A DNA stretch of 28,181 nucleotides from Chitinophagaceae bacterium UBA2789. GTDB lineage: Bacteria; Bacteroidota; Bacteroidia; Chitinophagales; Chitinophagaceae. The stretch lies in assembly GCA_002352145.1 (NCBI GenBank), contig DEHX01000047.1, positions 1 to 28,181 of the forward strand. The letters are read 5' to 3'. This document shows, one piece after another, positions 7,546 to 14,800 of the stretch. Position numbers and translations under genes: made by a program. Numbering within the stretch: the stretch's first letter is position 1; the number at the start of each line of letters is the position of its first letter. A model generated the notes under the pieces. That model was not told the origin of the DNA, did no database searches, and saw only the letters and a program-made list of their open reading frames with translations.

Positions 7546-9054
7546 ATGAACCGTTCCTTATTCATACAACAACTGGAGACGAATTCAGTATTCGACATCT
7601 GTATCATTGGTGGTGGTGCCACAGGCTTGGGAACTGCATTGGATGCGGCAGCAAGGGGATTAAAGGTTGCTCTCTTTGAGCAACATGACTTTGCCAAAGG
7701 CACTTCTTCCCGAAGTACCAAACTGGTACATGGCGGAGTCCGTTACCTGCAACAAGGCAATATCAAACTGGTGATGGAAGCACTCAGGGAAAGAGGTCTT
7801 CTGTTAAAGAATGCACCGCACCTGGTGCATAATCAGAAGTTTGTTGTTCCCAACTATAAATGGTGGGAGAAACCATACTATGGCATCGGGCTCAAAATCT
7901 ATGACTGGATGGCTGGGCGGCTGGGTCTGGGGCCCTCTCAATTCTTATCAAAAGAAGAAACGCTGCAATTAATTCCTGCCCTGGATCCTGAAGGATTAAA
8001 CGGAGGTATTATCTACCACGATGGCCAGTTTGATGATGCCCGCTTAGCCATCAGTATTGCACAAACCGCAGCAGCACAGGGAGCAATCATATTGAACTAC
8101 TTTCCGGTTACCGGGCTATTGAAAATGCAAAAAAAGATTTGCGGGGCTTGGGTGAAGGATTCCCTAACCGGCAATGAATATGAAGTAAGAAGTAAAGTGG
8201 TCATCAATGCCACCGGTGTGTTTACAGACCGGCTGCTGAGAATGGATGATCCAAAACATGAAAACATTATTAACCCGAGCCAGGGTATTCATTTGGTAGT
8301 GGACAAGGAATTTTTGTTGAGCGATACAGCAATCATGATACCGAGAACTGATGACGGCAGAGTCTTGTTTGCTGTTCCATGGCACAATAAGGTTGTACTG
8401 GGCACTACGGATACACCCGTTAAAGAAATATCCGAAGAACCGGTTCCACTGGAAGAAGAAGTTGATTTTATACTTTCTCATATTGGCCGCTACCTTGCCA
8501 AAGACCCGAAGCGACCTGATATTAAAAGCATGTTTGCAGGTCTGAGGCCATTAGTAAAAGGAAAGGCTAAAAAAACAGCCTCCTTGTCTAGAGATCATTT
8601 GATACAGGTCGCTGAATCCGGGCTGATAACCATTACAGGTGGCAAATGGACAACTTATCGTAAAATGGCAGAAGAGGTAGTGGATATTGCTATAGAAAAA
8701 AACGGACTTGAAAACAAACCGTCTGTAACGGCAGGAATGAAACTATCAGGATATGATCAACCGGTTTTGCCGGCAGACATTACCAGGGAAAGTGAAGAAA
8801 GACTGGAACAACTGGTTCAACATTCGGCCAGGACTGAAATGTGTATGACTGTAGAAGATTTTTTAGCAAGAAGAACAAGACAATTGTTGCTCGATACAAA
8901 TGCTGCCATCAAAGCAGCTCCTTGGGTTGCCAGCATATTGGCCGAACAATTCAATAAGGATAAAGATTGGGTACAGCAACAAATCAATAACTTTAATGAG
9001 ACAGCGAAAAAATATATACCAACTTTAAACTTGCCTGCAACAGGCAGGCCTTAA
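7546..9054 (+). CDS. glpD: FAD-dependent glycerol-3-phosphate dehydrogenase
   Basis: This enzyme oxidises sn-glycerol 3-phosphate to dihydroxyacetone phosphate and passes electrons to the quinone pool from the inner face of the cytoplasmic membrane. The 502-residue protein has the FAD dinucleotide-binding loop at residues 17-30 (DICIIGGGATGLGT), then the GlpD family motif GTSSRSTKLVHGGVRYL, and the second signature TITGGKWTTYRKMAEEVVD near residue 363. The C-terminal helical domain (residues about 390-490) is present. The last ten codons, encoding TLNLPATGRP, lie inside a short-repeat/hairpin block (9021-9066), so the tail may be recent and non-functional. glpF starts 17 bases after the stop. 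Confidence 0.96.
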   Translation: MNRSLFIQQLETNSVFDICIIGGGATGLGTALDAAARGLKVALFEQHDFAKGTSSRSTKLVHGGVRYLQQGNIKLVMEALRERGLLLKNAPHLVHNQKFVVPNYKWWEKPYYGIGLKIYDWMAGRLGLGPSQFLSKEETLQLIPALDPEGLNGGIIYHDGQFDDARLAISIAQTAAAQGAIILNYFPVTGLLKMQKKICGAWVKDSLTGNEYEVRSKVVINATGVFTDRLLRMDDPKHENIINPSQGIHLVVDKEFLLSDTAIMIPRTDDGRVLFAVPWHNKVVLGTTDTPVKEISEEPVPLEEEVDFILSHIGRYLAKDPKRPDIKSMFAGLRPLVKGKAKKTASLSRDHLIQVAESGLITITGGKWTTYRKMAEEVVDIAIEKNGLENKPSVTAGMKLSGYDQPVLPADITRESEERLEQLVQHSARTEMCMTVEDFLARRTRQLLLDTNAAIKAAPWVASILAEQFNKDKDWVQQQINNFNETAKKYIPTLNLPATGRP

Positions 9055-9066
9055 ACTTTAAACTTT
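9021..9066 (+). repeat. Direct repeat-hairpin-direct repeat block at the glpD/glpF junction
   Basis: ACTTTAAACTT occurs at 9022-9032 and again at 9055-9065, flanking a 6-bp hairpin TGCCTG-CAA-CAGGCA (9032-9046). A third perfect copy of the 11-mer is at 11572-11582 upstream of the carbonic anhydrase gene. The block supplies the last codons and stop of glpD and nearly reaches the glpF ATG. It could act as an RNA-processing or attenuation hairpin inside the operon, or be a dispersed repeat; I cannot tell which. Confidence 0.6.
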
Positions 9067-9071
9067 CAGAC

Positions 9072-9782
9072 ATGTCCCCTTTTTTAGGAGAATTCGTTGG
9101 AACCGCCTTTCTGATCCTGATGGGTGGAGGCGTTGTGGCCAACGTGGTATTAAACAAAACCAACGGGCAAAACAGCGGTTGGATCGTTATCACATTTGGA
9201 TGGGCTATGGCTGTATTCCTCGGAGTATATAGTTCACAAAAATTGGGAGGAGGCGGGCATCTGAACCCTGCTGTAACCCTTGCATTGCTTGCTTTCGGAA
9301 CATTTAAGTCATCATTAGTAACTACTTACCTGCTGGCACAGCTGTCCGGGGCATTTGCCGGTGCAGTACTGGTTTGGCTTGCTTATAAAAAACATTTTGA
9401 TGCATCCACAGACGCAGATTTGAAGAAAGCCATTTTCTGCACAGCCCCTGCTATACGAAGTCCTTTGCATAATGCAATCACAGAGTTCATCGGCACATTT
9501 GTTTTGATGTTTGGCGCATTGGCACTTTCGCCCTCTGCCCATTCTCTCGGCAGCCTTGATGCACTTCCCGTTTCATTATTGGTGTTGGGCATTGGCTTGT
9601 CCTTAGGCGGACCAACAGGCTATGCCATTAATCCTGCAAGGGATCTGGGTCCCCGTATTGCCCATTTTTTCTTACCCATACCCGGAAAAAGAGATAGCGA
9701 CTGGGCATATAGCTGGGTACCCATCATAGCACCCATAGCAGGGGCTATGAGTGCTGCATGGATATTCTCACAGCTTAATTAA
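9072..9782 (+). CDS. glpF: Glycerol facilitator (aquaglyceroporin)
   Basis: This 236-residue integral membrane channel of the MIP family lets glycerol enter down its gradient. Both half-helix motifs are present: GGHLNPAVT (about residues 59-67) and YAINPARDLGPRI (about 182-194). The Asp directly after the second NPAR is the established mark that separates glycerol facilitators from water-specific aquaporins, so the glycerol call rests on sequence as well as on the operon. Six hydrophobic segments fit the family topology. It sits between glpD and the RidA-like gene with gaps of 17 and 7 bases. Start at 9072 (MSPFLGEFVGTAFL) agrees with the family N terminus. Confidence 0.95.
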   Translation: MSPFLGEFVGTAFLILMGGGVVANVVLNKTNGQNSGWIVITFGWAMAVFLGVYSSQKLGGGGHLNPAVTLALLAFGTFKSSLVTTYLLAQLSGAFAGAVLVWLAYKKHFDASTDADLKKAIFCTAPAIRSPLHNAITEFIGTFVLMFGALALSPSAHSLGSLDALPVSLLVLGIGLSLGGPTGYAINPARDLGPRIAHFFLPIPGKRDSDWAYSWVPIIAPIAGAMSAAWIFSQLN

Positions 9783-9789
9783 TTGTCAG

Positions 9790-10305
9790 ATGAAAAAAGT
9801 TACCTCCTTTTTCTTTTTCGCATTATTGGTATCTGCTGCCACTGCACAGAATCCCGAATCAAAACTCAAAGAACTGAATATTGAATTACCCGCTATCGGC
9901 AAACCTATTGCCAATTATGTGCATGTGGTACGAACCGGTAATCTTTTGTTTCTTGCAGGCAAAGGCCCTTCCGATGCAAACGGAAAATACATCACCGGGA
10001 AAGTAGGCAGGGAATTAACCATAGAAGAAGGCCAGCAGGCAGCAAGGTTAACAGCCATTAATCAGCTGGCCGTATTGAAAGCTGAACTGGGTGACCTGAA
10101 CAAAGTAAAACGGGTTGTAAAAGTGCTGGGCATGGTAAACTGTGAAGCAGACTTTAAAGACCATCCGAAAGTGATCAATGGATTTTCAGAACTGATGGTA
10201 GAACTGTTCGGCGAAAAAGGGAAACATGCAAGGTCTGCCGTGGGCATGTGTTCTTTGCCGATGAATATGGCGGTGGAGATTGAATTGGTAGTAGAAATTG
10301 AGTAA
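9790..10305 (+). CDS. Exported RidA/YjgF-family protein (YjgF_YER057c_UK114-like_1 group)
   Basis: From the ATG at 9790 the product is 171 residues: a Sec signal peptide (KKVTSFFFFALLVSAATAQ) followed by a complete RidA-fold domain. Hallmarks are LKELNIELPAIGKPIANYV at the domain start, RTGNLLFLAGKGP, GKVGREL, and HARSAVGMCSLPMNMAVEIE at the C terminus, whose Arg corresponds to the substrate-carboxylate-binding Arg of RidA. Cytosolic RidA deaminates reactive enamine/imine intermediates; this subgroup has no firm function, and the signal peptide would put it in the periplasm. It follows glpF by 7 bases and is probably cotranscribed with the glycerol genes. A longer frame opens at 9751 inside glpF, but the signal peptide begins at 9790. 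Confidence 0.88.
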   Translation: MKKVTSFFFFALLVSAATAQNPESKLKELNIELPAIGKPIANYVHVVRTGNLLFLAGKGPSDANGKYITGKVGRELTIEEGQQAARLTAINQLAVLKAELGDLNKVKRVVKVLGMVNCEADFKDHPKVINGFSELMVELFGEKGKHARSAVGMCSLPMNMAVEIELVVEIE

Positions 10306-10316
10306 TTCCAATTAGG

Positions 10317-11495
10317 CTAGTCATTACAAGCTTTTAATATAATATCGCAGGCCATTTTTATCTGCTCTTCAGCAATGATCAAAGGTGGAGAAATACGAAG
10401 GCAGTTGGGGGCAAACAAAAACCAGTCTGTCAGTACACCAGATTGAATACATTGATCAATTATCTTTTTACTGGTCTCAAAAGAGTCAAACCCCACTGCC
10501 ATCCACAAACCAAAAGAACGGACCGCTTTGATCTTTTTATGTTTTAATAAAGACAGAAACAATTGTTCCTTTGCTTTGACTTTTTCAATCCAACCTTCCT
10601 CTAATAAAGCTTTCATACCCGCCATTCCGGCTGCACAGCAAACCGGGTGTCCCCCGAATGTGGTAATATGGCCCAGCACCGGGTTCTCCGTAAAGGCATC
10701 CATCATTTTTTTATTGGCTATAAAGGCCCCCAGTGGCATTCCACCACCTAAAGCTTTACCCAATAAAAGCACATCCGGAACAATATTAAAATGTTCAAAG
10801 CCCCATAGCTTTCCCGTGCGGCCAAAGCCTGCCTGTATTTCATCCAGTATCAGCAATGTCCCCGTTTCTGTACACCGATCTCTTAAAGCCAGTATCCATT
10901 CTGATGACGGCACTTTGATCCCTGCCTCAGCCTGTACTGTTTCTGCGATTACACAGGCTGTTTGTTCAGTTATTTCTTTCAACGCATCAAAAGAACCATA
11001 ATCAAGATGCAATACATCCGGTAACAAGGGCCGAAACGCATTGCGCCAGTATTCATCACCAATAATACTCAAGGCGCCCTGTGTACTGCCATGATAAGAG
11101 TTTTTAAACGCAATGATTCGGGTGCGGTTGGTTACCCGTTTGGCCAGTTTCATGGCCCCTTCTACTGCTTCAGCTCCGGAATTGGTAAAATAAACGGAGT
11201 TCAATGATGCTGGTAAATGCGCTGTCAGCAATTGGGCATATTGCACCTGCGGACTTTCAATAAACTCACCATACACCATTACATGCAGGTAGGCTTCCAG
11301 TTGCTGTTGTATGGCTGTTATTACTTTGGGATGCCTGTGTCCCACATTAGCCACACTGATGCCGCCGATCAGGTCAATATATTCCATTCCGACTGCATCA
11401 TATAATGTGCAGCAGTCGGCTTTCACTATTTCCAGTGCAAGCGGAGCAGGTGAGGTCTGGCCTACATGTCGCAAAAAGAGTTCCCGCTGGTTCAA
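10317..11495 (-). CDS. Class III pyridoxal-phosphate aminotransferase (acetylornithine/ornithine-like)
   Basis: This PLP-dependent fold-type I enzyme has about 392 residues. Motifs in order: ISVANVGHRHP, YFTNSGAEAVEGAMKLAKR (phosphate-binding region), NSYHGSTQGALS, LLILDEIQAGFGRTG with the Asp that pairs with the PLP nitrogen, and LLLGKALGGGMPLGAF with the Schiff-base Lys (residue 247 from this start). Relatives act on ornithine, acetylornithine, GABA or similar omega-amino donors; the substrate cannot be set from sequence alone, and no arginine genes are nearby. No ATG is available. TTG at 11495 gives MNQRELFLRHVGQTS, the usual family N terminus. The frame extends to another TTG at 11522, but those codons fall within a CGCAAAG-type short repeat and are probably not translated. 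The gene ends 11 bases from the convergent RidA-like gene. Confidence 0.88.
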   Translation of the reverse strand: MNQRELFLRHVGQTSPAPLALEIVKADCCTLYDAVGMEYIDLIGGISVANVGHRHPKVITAIQQQLEAYLHVMVYGEFIESPQVQYAQLLTAHLPASLNSVYFTNSGAEAVEGAMKLAKRVTNRTRIIAFKNSYHGSTQGALSIIGDEYWRNAFRPLLPDVLHLDYGSFDALKEITEQTACVIAETVQAEAGIKVPSSEWILALRDRCTETGTLLILDEIQAGFGRTGKLWGFEHFNIVPDVLLLGKALGGGMPLGAFIANKKMMDAFTENPVLGHITTFGGHPVCCAAGMAGMKALLEEGWIEKVKAKEQLFLSLLKHKKIKAVRSFGLWMAVGFDSFETSKKIIDQCIQSGVLTDWFLFAPNCLRISPPLIIAEEQIKMACDIILKACND

Positions 11496-11506
11496 ATAAA
11501 TTATTT

Positions 11507-11544
11507 CACACAAAGAACGCAAAGGGTCAGCAAAGGCGCAAAGA
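11507..11544. repeat. CGCAAAG-type short degenerate tandem repeat
   Basis: Four spaced CAAAG units (CACAAAGAA, CGCAAAGGG, AGCAAAGG, CGCAAAGAA) occur at roughly 9-12-base spacing. They sit directly before the aminotransferase start on its strand and partly within its longest possible reading frame. From memory, CGCAAAG-rich stretches like this recur between genes in many Bacteroidota; I could not verify that here. Confidence 0.55.
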
Positions 11545-11550
11545 AATTCT

Positions 11551-11587
11551 CAACTTTACACTTAACCTCAAACTTTAAACTTAAAAC
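11551..11587. repeat. ACTTTA/ACTTAA-rich short repeats upstream of the carbonic anhydrase gene
   Basis: The stretch reads as a run of ACTTTACACTTAACC and AACTTTAAACTTAAAAC units. It contains one perfect copy (11572-11582) of the 11-mer ACTTTAAACTT that also flanks the glpD/glpF hairpin. It ends 14 bases before the ATG at 11602 and may contain the promoter. Confidence 0.5.
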
Positions 11588-11601
11588 CAAAAACAGAATT
11601 T

Positions 11602-12120
11602 ATGCCCGTAATACTTCCCGTAGAAAATAAACACCCTCAATTTGGTAACAATAATTTTATTGCTCCTAATGCTACCATTGTTGGTGATGTAATTACCGGT
11701 AATGACTGCAGTTTCTGGTTTAATACAGTAGTAAGAGGGGATGTTAACTTTATCCGGATTGGCAACAAAGTAAATATCCAGGACGGGGCCTGCATCCATT
11801 GTACTTTTCAGAAATACGGTACCTCCATCGGCAATAACGTTTCTATAGGTCACAATGCAATCGTACATGGGTGTACCCTGCATGATAATGTGCTGGTAGG
11901 CATGGGAGCTATTGTTATGGACAATTGTGTAGTGCATAGCAATACTATCATTGCAGCAGGGGCAGTAGTGCTGGAAAATACTATTTGTGAAGCCGGCAGC
12001 ATTTATGCCGGAGTGCCTGCCAAAAAAGTGAAGGATATTTCTCAAGAGCTTATACATGGAGAAATTGACCGGATAGCGAATAATTATGTACGGTATGCAG
12101 ATTGGTTCAGAGAGAAGTAG
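11602..12120 (+). CDS. Gamma-class carbonic anhydrase / hexapeptide-repeat protein
   Basis: The 172-residue protein is a left-handed beta-helix built from hexapeptide repeats (for example NATIVGDVITGNDCSF, NTIIAAGAVV) with a C-terminal helix. The three zinc-ligand His of the gamma carbonic anhydrases are in place: His66 in NIQDGACIHC, and His84 and His89 in SIGHNAIVHG. The Arg in VVRGD and the Gln-Asp of NIQDG match residues that support the trimer and active site. Related proteins include PaaY and CaiE, which keep the metal site but may not hydrate CO2 strongly, so activity is inferred. It is transcribed away from the aminotransferase; the shared upstream region is filled with short repeats. 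No clear terminator follows. Confidence 0.88.
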   Translation: MPVILPVENKHPQFGNNNFIAPNATIVGDVITGNDCSFWFNTVVRGDVNFIRIGNKVNIQDGACIHCTFQKYGTSIGNNVSIGHNAIVHGCTLHDNVLVGMGAIVMDNCVVHSNTIIAAGAVVLENTICEAGSIYAGVPAKKVKDISQELIHGEIDRIANNYVRYADWFREK

Positions 12121-12233
12121 AATGGGGACTAAGGCCAAGTCTCTGACCCTCTGTCCGGGCTTCAATCTAGTAACTTTACTATAGCCGGGCAATTAATAAC
12201 TCTTAAATTCGTTATTCAATTAAGCTGTAAACA

Positions 12234-12428
12234 ATGAAAAACCTTCGATTTTTTGCTCTTGGCCTGAGTTTCATGGTTTTATTATCATCCTGCGGGATGT
12301 TGAGCAATCTCTTTAAAAGAAAAACAGGCTGCCCGACCAATGGTAAGAATGTGGGAGCCGAAAAATTGATTAGCGGAGACCCTAAGGCTACCAAAGATGC
12401 CAAGAAGGCAAAAAAATTCAGAAGTTAA
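12234..12428 (+). CDS. Small lipoprotein of unknown function (64 aa)
   Basis: A short signal sequence (NLRFFALGLSFMVLLSSC) ends in a lipobox, LSSC, with the lipidated Cys at residue 20. The mature part is only about 45 residues, with the distinctive segment GCPTNGKNVGAEKL and a lysine-rich tail. The predicted location is the periplasmic face of a membrane. A possible -7 box, TAACTTTA, is at 12171-12178, about 55 bases before the ATG, without a clear -33 element. It is not recognised as a named family. The clean signal peptide, lipobox and isolated position support a real gene despite its size. Confidence 0.72.
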   Translation: MKNLRFFALGLSFMVLLSSCGMLSNLFKRKTGCPTNGKNVGAEKLISGDPKATKDAKKAKKFRS

Positions 12429-12494
12429 GTTAACATTAAGTGCAGCTTATTGTTATAAAATCCTGTCTAATGAAAAAACTAAAACACCTTAACT

Positions 12495-12824
12495 ATGAGC
12501 CTCACCCTACGAACCACTCTCGGCTGTACCGAAGCCGTAATCGCCGATGACGGAGGATTGAAAGAATTCTACCGTGCCGCCAACATCCTCAGCCAGGACT
12601 TCAATGTCAGTTTTTCCCATAAAGAAGACGATTTTGATACGATTGACTGGGAATTTCGTTTCAAAGGTCACAACATGACCCTGCATTACAGCATTTACAA
12701 TGGTGTTTCACTCTTCCCTACTAAAACCCGGGATGCCCTGAGTAAAGACAATAAAGCTGTAGTGGAACTGGCCAATGCCCTGGAAGAAAAATTCTTTAAC
12801 GAAGGGCAGCAGAAAATAGCCTAG
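12495..12824 (+). CDS. Conserved-looking cytosolic protein of unknown function (109 aa)
   Basis: This small soluble protein has no signal peptide or membrane segment. It shows an alternating pattern: helix (GGLKEFYRAANILSQDF), then two or three strands (NVSFSHKEDD, TIDWEFRFKGHNMTLHYSI), then a closing helix (KAVVELANALEEKFF). This is a compact alpha/beta fold with an acidic, aromatic centre. No catalytic motif is evident and I cannot name the family. Codon use and base composition match the neighbours. It ends in a 4-base overlap with the convergent rsgA gene, so it is probably a separate unit from the Bat operon. Confidence 0.75.
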   Translation: MSLTLRTTLGCTEAVIADDGGLKEFYRAANILSQDFNVSFSHKEDDFDTIDWEFRFKGHNMTLHYSIYNGVSLFPTKTRDALSKDNKAVVELANALEEKFFNEGQQKIA

Positions 12825-13747
12825 TATTTCTTTTCTTCTATGGAATCAAGTATGCTGACATAGCTCACATACCTGTCTTCATGTATATCCCCGTTTACTA
12901 CCGCCTCTTTAATTGCACAACCCGGTTCATTTATATGCAGGCAATTATTGAACTGGCAATCGTTCAGCCTGTCTCTCATTTCGGGGAAGTAATGTGATAC
13001 TTCCTGTTTCTCTATATCCACCAGGCCAAATTCCCGCATACCGGGGGTGTCGATAATCTGCCCGCCACCCGGGAGGTCAAACATTTCTGCAAAAGTGGTG
13101 GTATGCTGTCCCTTTCCGCTCCATCCGCTGATGTCGCCTGTTTTCAGGTTCATATTGGGGAATATTACATTCAGCAATGATGACTTACCTACACCGCTGT
13201 GTCCGCTTACCAAAGTGACCTTGTCTTTTAGCAATATTGTCAAATTTTCTATTCCCTCTTTCTTTTCAGCACTTACAAGCAGCACTTTGTAACCAATTGC
13301 TTCATACATTTCTTTCCATGCCTTATATTTCTCCAGCTCTTTGCTTTTATAAAGATCGCTTTTATTGAAAACGATCAGGGCCGGCACATGGTACATCTCT
13401 GAAGCCACCAGAAAACGGTCAATAAATCCCTGTGATGTCCGGGGCTCTTTTAAAGTAGCAATAAGCATTGATTGATCCAGGTTGGCTGCTACAATATGAT
13501 GCTGGTGCTTATGCCGCGGCGACTGGCGGTTGATATAATTGTGCCGGTGAAGGATTTCGCTGATAACAGCCGTTTTATCATTTTCATTTTCGGGTTCAGC
13601 CTCTACCCAGTCACCAACCGCCACTGGATTGGTACTGGTAATATCATCCAGTTTGAGCACACCCTTTATCCGGCCATTCCAGAATTTGCCAGTCTCATCT
13701 TTCAAGGTGTACCAGCTTCCAGTGGATTTATATACTTTAACCTTCAT
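12821..13747 (-). CDS. rsgA: Ribosome small subunit-dependent GTPase A
   Basis: RsgA checks and finishes 30S subunit assembly, releasing in a GTP-dependent way. The 308-residue protein has an N-terminal OB-fold (residues 1-70) and a circularly permuted GTPase domain with motifs in the order G4-G5-G1-G2-G3: NKSD (128-131), SAEK (159-162), GHSGVGKSS (182-190), the GKGQHTTT switch I (211-218) and DTPG (233-236). The C-terminal zinc knuckle is complete: Cys264, Cys269, His271 and Cys277 in CQFNNCLHINEPGC. It starts 27 bases after the batA-like stop on the same strand with no terminator between, so it may be the last gene of that operon. Its 3' end overlaps the convergent 109-aa gene by 4 bases. 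Confidence 0.97.
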   Translation of the reverse strand: MKVKVYKSTGSWYTLKDETGKFWNGRIKGVLKLDDITSTNPVAVGDWVEAEPENENDKTAVISEILHRHNYINRQSPRHKHQHHIVAANLDQSMLIATLKEPRTSQGFIDRFLVASEMYHVPALIVFNKSDLYKSKELEKYKAWKEMYEAIGYKVLLVSAEKKEGIENLTILLKDKVTLVSGHSGVGKSSLLNVIFPNMNLKTGDISGWSGKGQHTTTFAEMFDLPGGGQIIDTPGMREFGLVDIEKQEVSHYFPEMRDRLNDCQFNNCLHINEPGCAIKEAVVNGDIHEDRYVSYVSILDSIEEKKY

Positions 13748-13774
13748 TGACCTGCAAGATAACTGAATATTGTC

Positions 13775-14785
13775 TCAGGGAAATTTTCTGAAAACGGCGT
13801 ATCGCAATAATACCCCTAAGAAAAGAAACAAAAGTGCCGCTAATACAAAAGGTAAGAACCGTTCTTCATAGCGTCGGTTGGTTGTTACTTCCACCTTTGT
13901 TTTCTCCAGCTGATCAATTTGTTTGTACGTTTCTTTCAGTGCATCCTTATCTTTTGCCCTGAAATACTGACCGCCTGTTTCATTGGCGATTTTGCGGAGC
14001 AGTTCTTCATCAAGGAAATCAACAGCGGGATTCCTACCGGCCGGACGATTGGTTATTTCTGGAACGGATGAAGGCCCTGCACTCATCCCAATCGTATAAA
14101 CCTTAACCCCCTTTGACTTGGCAATTTCCAAAGCCGTTAGCGGATCAATAAGCCTGGTTTCAGGCGGGTCTTCTTTCCCGTCGGTCAGCAGAATGATAAC
14201 CTTGCTTTTTCCACTGCTTTGGGATAAACGGTCAACAGCCGTTGCCAACCCTTCGCCAATTACTGTTCCATCAGTAAGATAACGGCGACTCTCAAGATGT
14301 TGTATTTGTGAGATCAGGGTGTTACGATCTGTTGTAACAGGGCATTGTGTAAAGCTTTCTCCTGAAAAAATTACTAACCCGATCCTGTCGACCGGACGGC
14401 TGCGGACAAATTCCTCCGCTACTTCTTTTGCCACTTCCATCCGGGATGGCAAAATATCTCTTGACCCCATACTACCACTTACATCCATACAAAGTACAAT
14501 ATCTATTCCCTCCCCTTCTGTTCGCTGCTCCTCATTCTTTTTTTGTGGCCGGGCCAGTGCCAACACCAGGCTGGCCAATGCCAGTAAGCGAAATACAAAA
14601 GGAAAATGTCGGAACTTTTTCTTCAAGGTTGATACGCTGAAGGCATCAATTGAAGAAACCCTGACAGTGGCTTGTTGCCTGTCACTCTTTTTCAGGTACC
14701 ACCATAGCAGCCATGGAAATAAGATAAATAATCCGAACACTGCTGGGTAAGCAAAACTCATATGTTTGATCCAATCATACAACAT
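13775..14785 (-). CDS. BatA-like VWA-domain membrane protein
   Basis: This 336-residue protein has two N-terminal membrane segments (about residues 12-30 and 62-78), a periplasmic von Willebrand factor A domain and a C-terminal membrane segment (about 308-328). The metal-ion-dependent adhesion site is intact: DVSGSM at 101-106, with the later TDG motif in VIILLTDGKED. Such proteins are partners of MoxR AAA+ ATPases in the Bacteroidota Bat operon. They have been linked to aerotolerance, stress and envelope function, but no biochemical role is settled. It follows the BatD-like gene by 15 bases and is followed directly by rsgA instead of batB. A second ATG eight codons in (14761) is possible; the first gives the usual short N-terminal helix. 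Confidence 0.87.
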   Translation of the reverse strand: MLYDWIKHMSFAYPAVFGLFILFPWLLWWYLKKSDRQQATVRVSSIDAFSVSTLKKKFRHFPFVFRLLALASLVLALARPQKKNEEQRTEGEGIDIVLCMDVSGSMGSRDILPSRMEVAKEVAEEFVRSRPVDRIGLVIFSGESFTQCPVTTDRNTLISQIQHLESRRYLTDGTVIGEGLATAVDRLSQSSGKSKVIILLTDGKEDPPETRLIDPLTALEIAKSKGVKVYTIGMSAGPSSVPEITNRPAGRNPAVDFLDEELLRKIANETGGQYFRAKDKDALKETYKQIDQLEKTKVEVTTNRRYEERFLPFVLAALLFLFLGVLLRYAVFRKFP

Positions 14786-14800
14786 GTAAAAACTTAGCTT

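Noticed and set aside
6037..10305. Glycerol operon as a recently acquired island
   Set aside because: Base composition and codon choice look like the neighbours, and there are no tRNA, integrase or IS boundaries.
11507..11587. Possible CRISPR or phage attachment repeat
   Set aside because: The units are short and degenerate with no uniform repeat-spacer structure, and no cas, integrase or transposase gene is nearby.
11581..12192. Minus-strand 203-codon open frame over the carbonic anhydrase gene
   Set aside because: The plus strand encodes a well-recognised protein with all zinc ligands; the antisense product has no recognisable fold and is a shadow.
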